From positions 1,922,001-1,986,000 of the forward strand of contig NZ_CP048411.1 in the NCBI RefSeq assembly GCF_019355055.1: 64,000 bases of DNA, given 5' to 3'. Below are positions 57,407 to 64,000 of this stretch, in pieces. Positions within the stretch are counted from its first letter, which is position 1; the number at the start of each line of letters is the position of its first letter. The notes under the pieces were generated by a model, which was not told the origin of the DNA, did no database searches, and worked only from the letters and a program-made list of their open reading frames with translations. Source of the DNA: Pseudomonas sp. MTM4 (lineage in GTDB: Bacteria; Pseudomonadota; Gammaproteobacteria; Pseudomonadales; Pseudomonadaceae). Both the position numbers and the translations under genes were made by a program.

Positions 57407-57630
57407 ATGCTGGAGCAGATTGTCACAAAATCTCAAAAGCTGTCCACACCCGCACTAAAACTTATCACCGGTTAGCGGTTTCGCACCAAGTGCATGCAGC
57501 GTATCAGCGCTGGCTTTCGCACTCTCTAACGATTTTATAGCCGGCCAAAATGGTCAGAAAGACCCATTTATCAAGGGCTTAGCTAGGATTTCGAGTTGGC
57601 AACATTGCTAAGAGCAGTATGACACAACAA
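57407..57630. other. regulator-importer intergenic region
   Basis: This part holds a short dyad GCAC-CAA-GTGC at 57483-57493, a possible operator for the divergent GntR protein. No gene is seen. Confidence 0.4.
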
Positions 57631-57646
57631 TGGCACAGCCCTTGCT
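57631..57646 (+). promoter_or_regulatory. sigma-54 (-24/-12) promoter of the importer operon
   Basis: TGGCACAGCCCTTGCT fits the RpoN consensus TGGCAC-N5-TTGC with GG (57632-57633) and GC (57644-57645) ten bases apart. It lies 174 bases upstream of the binding-protein start. Expression would then need an enhancer-binding activator. Confidence 0.72.
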
Positions 57647-57819
57647 TTGGATTGCCACAGGCATTTAGTTTTTTGCCACAATCAGAAACGACAACTAACC
57701 TCCATTACCGATGGCTTGATGCGCCAATGAAAGCCAACGATGTCCCGCAGGCGTTACCTGCAAGGTATCCCCAGCTTTTCGAAGGCTTAATCCAAACCAC
57801 TTGCGAAGTGACCTACGTA

Positions 57820-59430
57820 ATGAAAAATAAACTGATGCACGTCTTCAAGAGGCCGACAGCTGTTGCCCTTACGTTTTTTTCGCTCTTCAGCATGGCGATG
57901 GTTCCGAACGCGCTTGCTCAGGAAAGAAATTCGATCCTGGTAGTGGCGGGGCCGCGAACTCCAGAATCGCTCGACCAGGAATATCCGCCAACTGAAGCGA
58001 CTCACGAATCCAAAAGGAATATTTACGAGCGCCTGTTGGCCTATGCACCAAAAGAGATGGACGGCGTTCAGACCGAGAACTTTGACAAGCTCGTCGGAGC
58101 CTTGGCTGAAAGCTGGGAAGTCTCTGATGACATGACCAGCATCGTCTTTCACCTGCGTGACGGGGTTAAGAGCCCAGCAGGCAACACGATGACGGCTGAC
58201 GATGTCATGTGGTCGTTCGAGCGCGGCTGGAACAAGAACGCCAACTTCCGCTGGTATATGGGCCAGATCCTCGGCATCCAGAATTACAACGACGCGTTCG
58301 AAAAGATCGACGACATGACGGTTAAGGTCACGGTGCCTAAAACCTCGCCGCTGATCGAACGGATCTGGGTCAACAATGACCTGGGTATTCTGGACGCTGA
58401 AGCTGTCAAGCAACATGTCACTGAGGATGACCCCTGGGCTTCCAGCTGGCTGTCGACCCACTCTGCTTCGTTCGCCCCCTATCAAGTGACCAAGTTTCGT
58501 TCCGGACAAGAGGTCGTTTATGAGGCCAACCCGAACTACTACCGCGGAGCACCACGCCTCGAAAAAGTCATCTTCCGCGAGATGCCGACCTCTGCGAATC
58601 GCCTGGCCGCGCTTCAAGCTGGAGCGGTCGACGTAGCGGAATGGCTTTCTCCCCGAGAGCTCACCATGCTGGAAAAGAACCCCCAGTTAAAGATCTGGCA
58701 GGTGTTCGGCAACTACATCCAGCGTGTGGAGATGAACAATACGACGCCGCCTTTCGACAACCCCAAGGTACGACAGGCGCTGAACTATCTGGTACCGCGC
58801 GAAGACATCCTGAAGGCCGTCTATTACGGCAAGGCACGCCAGACCAAAAGCCCTATCTCGGAGATCTACCCGTCCTATACCGACGAGTACTTTAAATACG
58901 AACAGGACGTCGAAAAGGCTAAGCAATTACTGAAAGAAGCAGGACAGGAATCAGGCTTTAAAACCCAACTTGGTTACCGCACAGGCGATCAGATCGAGGA
59001 AGAAATAGCCGTCATTCTGAAAACTGCCTTCGCCCGCGCAAACGTCGACCTGGAGCTCGTGAAGTTACCGGCTTCCACGCTCGTCGAGAAGTACTCCACG
59101 GGAACCATCCCCATGTACTTCTATCGTGACATGGCCATTGTTCCGGATGCCGCGTACGTCGCAAACCTCTGGTTAAACAGCGCCTCTCTTATCAACTACC
59201 CGAAGTTCAAGAGCGAGGAAGTCGATCAGCTCATCAACGAGGCATTGTCCAGTACCGATGAAGCGAAGCGTGATGCCGGCATGAAGCGTGTTCAGCAAAT
59301 AGTCATGGATCAAGCGCCCTGGATATTCCTGATGAACCCTGGTTATCAACTCGCAACCCGAGCCAACGTGGCCGGCTTCAGCTGGTACACACCAAACAGC
59401 AACAGCTGGTACGACTTCTACAAAGAATAA
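57820..59430 (+). CDS. ABC transporter substrate-binding protein, family 5
   Basis: I start at 57820 (MKNKLMHVFKRPTAVALTFFSLFSM), which gives a signal peptide cleaved near ALA-QE; the longer frame runs into the promoter. The 536 residues are an SBP_bac_5 (DppA/OppA-type) protein: RNIYERLLAY, SWEVSDDMTSIVFHLRDGVKSPAGNTMTADDVMWSFER, FRSGQEVVYEANPNYYRGAPRLEKVIF and FDNPKVRQALNYLVPREDILKAVYYGKA. Family members bind peptides, opines, nickel, glycosides or oligosaccharides; the ligand is not evident. It precedes the permease gene by 63 bases with a GGGCACAAGC-type hairpin (59441-59462). Confidence 0.92.
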   Translation: MKNKLMHVFKRPTAVALTFFSLFSMAMVPNALAQERNSILVVAGPRTPESLDQEYPPTEATHESKRNIYERLLAYAPKEMDGVQTENFDKLVGALAESWEVSDDMTSIVFHLRDGVKSPAGNTMTADDVMWSFERGWNKNANFRWYMGQILGIQNYNDAFEKIDDMTVKVTVPKTSPLIERIWVNNDLGILDAEAVKQHVTEDDPWASSWLSTHSASFAPYQVTKFRSGQEVVYEANPNYYRGAPRLEKVIFREMPTSANRLAALQAGAVDVAEWLSPRELTMLEKNPQLKIWQVFGNYIQRVEMNNTTPPFDNPKVRQALNYLVPREDILKAVYYGKARQTKSPISEIYPSYTDEYFKYEQDVEKAKQLLKEAGQESGFKTQLGYRTGDQIEEEIAVILKTAFARANVDLELVKLPASTLVEKYSTGTIPMYFYRDMAIVPDAAYVANLWLNSASLINYPKFKSEEVDQLINEALSSTDEAKRDAGMKRVQQIVMDQAPWIFLMNPGYQLATRANVAGFSWYTPNSNSWYDFYKE

Positions 59431-59493
59431 GAAGGCCAAAGGGGGCACAGCTGCTTGTGCCCTCACGCTTCGCGTGATTACAAGGACAACCCT

Positions 59494-60534
59494 ATGAAAT
59501 TTGGCATGTTGCTAAGGTCACTACCGCGCCCGCTACGTATCGTTCTGGGGAGAATAGGCATACTCGTTCCGCAGATGTTCGGCGTTCTGCTCGCAACGTT
59601 TCTGCTCATCCGCCTATTACCGGGAGACCCGGCCCTGCTGATGCTTGGCAACATGGCCACTCCCGATCAGATCGAAAGTCTGCGAGAAAAACTCGGACTG
59701 AATGCCAGTGTCTGGACGCAGTTCACCAGTTACCTGTCCACGGTTATCCAAGGTGATCTTGGAACATCCATGTTTACCTCCAACCCGGTGGTGGTAGACC
59801 TGCTCGATCGGGTTCCAGCGACGCTTGAGCTGATCACTTATGCAATGCTCGTCACCATTATTATCGCCGTCTCGCTCGCGGTAGTTTCTGTAATCAAGCC
59901 CAAGGGGCTGGTTAGCAAGTTCAGTAAAGTATATGGGCTTGCCGCGGGTGCAGTGCCTGACTTCTGGGTCGGGCTGTTGCTCATTTACTTCCTCTTTTAT
60001 GTAGCCGGCATCGCCCCTGCACCATTCGGGCGCCTGGACCCAATAATTTCAGCCCCTCCTCCGGTTACCGGCTTCCTGACCATAGATACGTTGTTAGCAG
60101 GCGACACCGAGGCGTTTGCCTCCGCAGTGGGTCGGCTGTTTCTGCCTGTGCTTACGTTGGCCACCGTCAACGCAGGCGCATTGATGAAAATGACGCAGAT
60201 GGTCTTTGCAGACAGCTATCGCAGCGAATACATCCGGCACGCACGTGCAAGTGGATTATCCGAGTGGAAGCTGGTTCGTATTGCATTGCGCAATAGCCTG
60301 CCGCCGATCATTACGATGGTCGGGTTCCTCTTCGGCTTCCTGCTAGGCGCCGCTGTACTTGTAGAAACGATCTTCGCCTGGGGCGGCCTTGGGCAGTATG
60401 CCGTCTCCGCTGTAATGAACAGTGACTATCCAGCATTGCAAGGATTCGTCCTGGTAGCGGCCGCATTCATCCTTATTGTTTACACGGTCGTGGATGTCCT
60501 CTACGGCATCGCCGACCCGAGGATTGAAGTATGA
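59494..60534 (+). CDS. ABC transporter permease, DppB/OppB type
   Basis: The ATG at 59494 follows AAGGACAACCCT; 13 in-frame upstream residues are rejected. The 346 residues have about six membrane helices, the conserved N-terminal FLLIRLLPGDPALLMLG, and the EAA loop YIRHARASGLSEWKLVRIALRNSLPPI (about 245-270) that contacts the ATPase. It overlaps the next permease start by ATGA. Confidence 0.93.
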   Translation: MKFGMLLRSLPRPLRIVLGRIGILVPQMFGVLLATFLLIRLLPGDPALLMLGNMATPDQIESLREKLGLNASVWTQFTSYLSTVIQGDLGTSMFTSNPVVVDLLDRVPATLELITYAMLVTIIIAVSLAVVSVIKPKGLVSKFSKVYGLAAGAVPDFWVGLLLIYFLFYVAGIAPAPFGRLDPIISAPPPVTGFLTIDTLLAGDTEAFASAVGRLFLPVLTLATVNAGALMKMTQMVFADSYRSEYIRHARASGLSEWKLVRIALRNSLPPIITMVGFLFGFLLGAAVLVETIFAWGGLGQYAVSAVMNSDYPALQGFVLVAAAFILIVYTVVDVLYGIADPRIEV

Positions 60535-61376
60535 AAATAGCTCCTGGACCACGCAGGGCAACAGCCAGGGCAACCCTGACGATCGGCTTGATATTGCTCG
60601 CCATGCAGTTCCTGGCAATTGTGTTCGCTCCCTGGATCGCGCCGTATTCGCCTGTAGATGCAAATCCGATCAACGCGCTTCAAGAACCATCCCTGAAGCA
60701 TCTGTTCGGCACCGATGTGTCGGGCATGGATATCTTCTCGCGCGTTGTTTTCGCTACTCGCATCAACCTGCTGATTAGCGTAACGGCCGTTGCCATCGCA
60801 TTCGCTATCGGCGTCCCGATTGGTCTCGCGATCGGATACTACAAGGGCTGGATCAGTTCTTTAGCGATGCGCATATTCGACTTTGTGCAGTCATTCCCGG
60901 TATTCGTACTGGGCATGGTTCTGGTGTCGGTTATGGGCCAGGAAATCTGGAACGTTGCCATCGTCCTGGCCGTTCTTTTCACACCGGTGTTCGCTCGGTT
61001 GATCCGCGCGGAAGTTTTGTCACTTCGTGACCGCCCCTTCATAGCGGCCGCGCGGTGCAGTGGCGCGACAGACCAGACGATCATGTTCAAACACATCCTG
61101 CCCAATGCACTCACTCCCGCGATTGTACAAATCTCGATCAGCATCGGTATGGCCATTTTGCTGACAGCGGGTCTCTCCTTCGTCGGCGCCGGGGTACGGA
61201 TGCCAACGCCTGAATGGGGGCTCATGGTGAGCAACGGTGCTCAGCATATGATTCTCGGAATCTGGTGGGTCGCTTTGTTCCCCGGTCTTGCCATCGTCTT
61301 CTCAGTACTGACTTTCGCGCTGCTTGGAGACGCTGCGAAGCAAATATTCGACCCTCAGAACAGGAGCATTTCATGA
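60531..61376 (+). CDS. ABC transporter permease, DppC/OppC type
   Basis: A 281-residue partner permease. Family motifs: LKHLFGTDVSGMDIFSRVVFATRINLLIS (about 55-85), then helices, and the EAA loop FIAAARCSGATDQTIMFKHILPNAL (about 170-195), followed by GLSFVGAGVRMPTPEWGLMVSNG. Start overlaps the previous stop, and its own stop overlaps the ATPase start, giving tight coupling. Confidence 0.93.
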   Translation: MKIAPGPRRATARATLTIGLILLAMQFLAIVFAPWIAPYSPVDANPINALQEPSLKHLFGTDVSGMDIFSRVVFATRINLLISVTAVAIAFAIGVPIGLAIGYYKGWISSLAMRIFDFVQSFPVFVLGMVLVSVMGQEIWNVAIVLAVLFTPVFARLIRAEVLSLRDRPFIAAARCSGATDQTIMFKHILPNALTPAIVQISISIGMAILLTAGLSFVGAGVRMPTPEWGLMVSNGAQHMILGIWWVALFPGLAIVFSVLTFALLGDAAKQIFDPQNRSIS

Positions 61377-63031
61377 TGGACGCCACGGAACTGCTGCTGG
61401 ACGTACGCAATCTCTCCGTCCGCTTTGATAACCCTGCAAAGCCGCCGGCATTGAGTGATGTGAGCTTCACGCTAGGCAAAGGCGAGATCCTGGGCATTGT
61501 GGGCGAAACGGGCGCAGGGAAGTCTCTGCTGGCCAGAGCCATTATCGATATGCTCCCCGCGGAAGCGCGCATCACCGAGGGCGAAGTCCTGGTGAATGGC
61601 CAATCAATCTCCAGGATGACTGATGAGCAGAAAAGAGGGTTTCGCGGGGGTGAAGTCGCGCTCATCGGCACAAATGCCAAGGCCCTTCTAGACCCGGTAG
61701 TAACGGTTGGCGAGCAGATCGCCAGAGTCCTGCGCGCACACCGAGGCATCGGTAAAGCCGAAGCCTGGAACGAGTCGATCCGTCTGTTCGAGCAGGTGGG
61801 GATTGTTAATCCCGAAAGAAGAGCCCATGCCTACCCACACGAACTCTCGGGTGGCATGGCACAGCGCGTAGTCATTGCCATGGCGCTGATCGCGCAGCCG
61901 AAAATACTGCTTGCCGACGATGCAACACTCGGCCTGGACGCAACCATACAGCTGCAAGTGCTGGACTTGCTGGTGCAAAAAGGCCGCGAGCTCGGGCTGG
62001 CTGTCGTATTGATTACGCATGATCTCGGCATGGTCGCGAGCTACTGCGATCGCGTAGGGATCATGAAGTCAGGCCAGTTGCTTGAGCTCGAAAGCATTCG
62101 CTCATTCCTGACCGATGGCCCGAAACACCCTTACAGCCGCGAGCTACTCGAAGCTGCGAAAGTCCGGCCTCTTCCCATGAGCACAAAGCATGTGCATAGC
62201 GAGGTGGATACAGCACCGTTGCTCGAGGTTACAGACCTCGTGAAGACATTCCATATCAAGGGGACATCGGAGGTCGTTCGTGCGGTCGACCACGTGTCTC
62301 TTTCGATCCGACGTGGTGAGACGCTGGCGCTTGTCGGCGAAAGCGGATCGGGCAAGACGACCATGGGGCAATGCCTGGTTCGCCTGTTGCAGCCCGATTC
62401 GGGATCAATCCGATTCGACGGTACCGAAACGTCTACCTACTCAGACAAGCAGTTCAGGGCGGTACGCCGTCGCATGCAGATGGTCTTCCAGGAACCCTAC
62501 GTGGCCCTGAACCCGAGGTGGCGTGTTCGCGATCTCGTGGCCGAGCCCCTGAACCTCGGAGAGCCTTTGACGCGCTCACAAAAAGCGACGCGTGTGCTGG
62601 AATTGCTGGATCTGGTCGGCATCGCCAGATCGAAAGCTGAGGTTTATCCGCACGAGCTGACAGCCGGCGAACAGAAGCGCGTCGGCGTCGCCAGAGCGTT
62701 AGCGGTCAACCCTGATTTTGTGATTTTCGATGAGCCGACAACCGCTCTGGACATCCGTGTACGAGCCCAGATCATCGACCTGGTGCGCGATCTTCAAAAG
62801 CGCATGGGGCTATCCGCCCTTTTCATCACACATGACCTCAACTCTGTTCGCTCACTGGCGCATTACGTCGCGGTAATGCGTCACGGCAAAATCGTCGAGC
62901 AAGGGCCGACCGAGCAGATTTTCGCTAACCCGAGGGAATCGTACACACGCAAGCTCCTGAATGCGGAGCTCCCCATCGAAATTCGGCCTGACGTGGACGC
63001 GCGCAGCCTCCAGACCGCGGAGGAGCTATGA
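61373..63031 (+). CDS. ABC transporter ATPase with two fused nucleotide-binding domains
   Basis: From the ATG at 61373 (a second ATG follows directly; AGGAG lies upstream) it is 552 residues, a DppD-DppF-like fusion as in GsiA. Domain 1 (about 1-275): Walker A GETGAGKS, signature LSGGMAQRV, but the Q-loop reads ALIGTNAKALLDP without Gln and Walker B is LLADDATLGLD with Asp in place of the catalytic Glu. Domain 2 (about 280-540): Walker A GESGSGKT, Q-loop MVFQEP, signature LTAGEQKRV, Walker B FVIFDEPTTALD. So the first site looks impaired and the second intact. Confidence 0.92.
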   Translation: MMDATELLLDVRNLSVRFDNPAKPPALSDVSFTLGKGEILGIVGETGAGKSLLARAIIDMLPAEARITEGEVLVNGQSISRMTDEQKRGFRGGEVALIGTNAKALLDPVVTVGEQIARVLRAHRGIGKAEAWNESIRLFEQVGIVNPERRAHAYPHELSGGMAQRVVIAMALIAQPKILLADDATLGLDATIQLQVLDLLVQKGRELGLAVVLITHDLGMVASYCDRVGIMKSGQLLELESIRSFLTDGPKHPYSRELLEAAKVRPLPMSTKHVHSEVDTAPLLEVTDLVKTFHIKGTSEVVRAVDHVSLSIRRGETLALVGESGSGKTTMGQCLVRLLQPDSGSIRFDGTETSTYSDKQFRAVRRRMQMVFQEPYVALNPRWRVRDLVAEPLNLGEPLTRSQKATRVLELLDLVGIARSKAEVYPHELTAGEQKRVGVARALAVNPDFVIFDEPTTALDIRVRAQIIDLVRDLQKRMGLSALFITHDLNSVRSLAHYVAVMRHGKIVEQGPTEQIFANPRESYTRKLLNAELPIEIRPDVDARSLQTAEEL

Positions 63032-63987
63032 ACCGCGATCTCTCGTCGAACAAACCCGTCCTCGTCACCGGTGCGGCTGGCCTTGTAGGGCGCCAGTTAG
63101 TGCGCCGCCTATCCGAGCAGGGGCGCTCCGTTCTGGCAGTCGACCGGTTTTCTTCAGTAACTGAGGAGGGAATCGAGATTCAGGAATGCGACCTCGGTGA
63201 CGTACACGGACTACACGCCATAGCCCAACATGGCATCGACTCGGTCGTGCACTGCGGTGCTTATTCGGGCCCAATGGTCGCCCGTGATGCGCCCTACTCA
63301 ATGGTGCAAGTGAACATCGTTGGCACTGCCAACATGCTTGAGCTTGCGCGCATTCATAACGCTCGAAGGTTCGTTTACTGCTCCTCGACTAGCGCCTATG
63401 GCGTTACCAAATCGTCACCGGTTATGGAAGACAGCGCGCTTAGACCAGCGAGCCTCTACGGCGCCAGCAAAGTCGCCTCGGAATATATAACCACTGCCTA
63501 TGCCAATCAGTACGGACTTTCCGCTGCGAGCATTCGGCTCTCCTGGGTATACGGACCTGGCCGGACCACTCCCTGTGTCATCCGCACCATGATCGAGGAT
63601 GCGCTAGCAAATCGCCCTACCAGGCTGCCTTTTGGCTCGGACTTCCCTCGCCAATTTATCCATGTCGACGATGCGGTTGATGGGCTGGTGAGCGCACTCG
63701 ACGCCCCCACCTTGCCAAGGGCGACATACAACATCACCGGCGACACCCGAACGACGCTTGAGCAAGTCGCAGCGTTGGTGCGCGCTGTGTTCAAGGATGC
63801 TGACATCGAGTTGCAGCCGGGTCCGGATCCAGTCGACGAACTCCAGGAAAAGTTCAGCATTGAAGCTGCGCGGCGAGATCTTGCATACGAGCCCAGGGTT
63901 GCTCTTGAGCAAGGCATACGCGCTTACGCGAACTGGATCACGATGGCTCAGAGTAAGGAATCTGATGACCCAAAAACCGCAGGCTAA
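63028..63987 (+). CDS. NAD(P)-dependent epimerase/dehydratase (extended SDR)
   Basis: A 319-residue extended short-chain dehydrogenase. NAD loop VLVTGAAGLVGRQLVRRL (TGxxGxxG, about 11-28), Asp39 in AVDRFSS for the adenosine ribose, the serine of YCSSTSAYG and YGASKVASEY (YxxxK, about 142-151). Such enzymes act on nucleotide sugars, free sugars or uronates. It overlaps the ATPase gene by ATGA, so its substrate is probably what the transporter imports or a metabolite of it. Confidence 0.9.
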   Translation: MNRDLSSNKPVLVTGAAGLVGRQLVRRLSEQGRSVLAVDRFSSVTEEGIEIQECDLGDVHGLHAIAQHGIDSVVHCGAYSGPMVARDAPYSMVQVNIVGTANMLELARIHNARRFVYCSSTSAYGVTKSSPVMEDSALRPASLYGASKVASEYITTAYANQYGLSAASIRLSWVYGPGRTTPCVIRTMIEDALANRPTRLPFGSDFPRQFIHVDDAVDGLVSALDAPTLPRATYNITGDTRTTLEQVAALVRAVFKDADIELQPGPDPVDELQEKFSIEAARRDLAYEPRVALEQGIRAYANWITMAQSKESDDPKTAG

Positions 63988-64000
63988 AGCCGGGCCGCAG
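63965..64000 (+). CDS. start of a further coupled gene, cut by the window
   Basis: ATG at 63965 follows AAGGAATCTG and reads MTQKPQAKAGPQ to the window end, overlapping the epimerase C-terminus. Twelve residues do not allow a family call. The spacing suggests the operon continues. Confidence 0.5.
   Translation, partial: MTQKPQAKAGPQ

Noticed and set aside
57483..57493. GCAC-CAA-GTGC as NtrC enhancer site
   Set aside because: NtrC sites need about six to seven bases between the half-sites; here three. Kept only as a possible GntR-family dyad.

Overview
The window is a stretch of gamma-proteobacterial chromosome from a pseudomonad. Gene content and order (tpiA-secG-tRNALeu-tRNAfMet-rimP-nusA-infB-rbfA-truB-rpsO-pnp, grpE-dnaK-dnaJ-dapB-carA-carB-greA, divergent fur/bamE, lldR-lldP-lldD-dld) together with the high G+C point to Pseudomonas sensu lato. 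The Fe-S D-lactate dehydrogenase next to lldP-lldD, and greA overlapping carB directly, fit the Pseudomonas stutzeri group (Stutzerimonas) best. That species call is an inference from layout, not a database match.

Region 1 (1-11.1 kb): the end of panB, then panC and panD (coenzyme A precursor synthesis), pgi, a DUF2236 protein, an acetyl-CoA acetyltransferase, an RlmI-like methyltransferase, a large DUF748 envelope protein with two tandem DUF2845 paralogues behind it, and a convergent BON-domain protein.

Region 2 (11.4-37.3 kb, almost all minus strand): the transcription/translation operon from the initiator tRNA through rimP, nusA and infB to pnp; upstream of it secG, tpiA, glmM, folP, ftsH, rlmE; then yhbY on the plus strand, greA, carB, carA, dapB and the heat-shock genes dnaJ, dnaK, grpE. 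Two near-consensus sigma-32 promoters precede grpE and dnaK. A mutually exclusive hairpin set lies just upstream of carA, which starts at TTG. Copies of an AAGCTGGAAGC-type inverted repeat fill several gaps.

Region 3 (37.4-49.7 kb): recN behind a LexA box, fur/bamE, rnfH-ratA, smpB, and the lactate-utilisation locus lldR / lldP-lldD-dld with two TGGT-N3-ACCA operators. A small secreted protein and tmRNA (ssrA) follow.

Region 4 (49.7-55.4 kb) is accessory DNA starting exactly at the 3' end of ssrA. It holds two tandem tyrosine recombinases (the second behind a sigma-70 promoter whose spacer contains a LexA box), about 1 kb of noncoding DNA with a dense nested palindrome array, a truncated mvaT/mvaU-like gene joined head-on to a truncated OLD-family ATPase/nuclease gene, and a REPIN-like hairpin. 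No second copy of the ssrA end was found, so the far edge of the island is not located.

Region 5 (55.4-64.0 kb): an Mrp/ApbC-family ATPase, then a GntR/FCD regulator divergent from a peptide/opine-class ABC importer (binding protein, two permeases, one fused double ATPase) translationally coupled to an NAD-dependent epimerase/dehydrogenase and a further gene running off the window. A GG-N10-GC sigma-54 promoter precedes the importer operon. The most unusual parts are the palindrome array, the double-truncation junction, the SOS-type promoter of the second recombinase, the carA leader and the importer cluster with its degenerate first nucleotide-binding domain.
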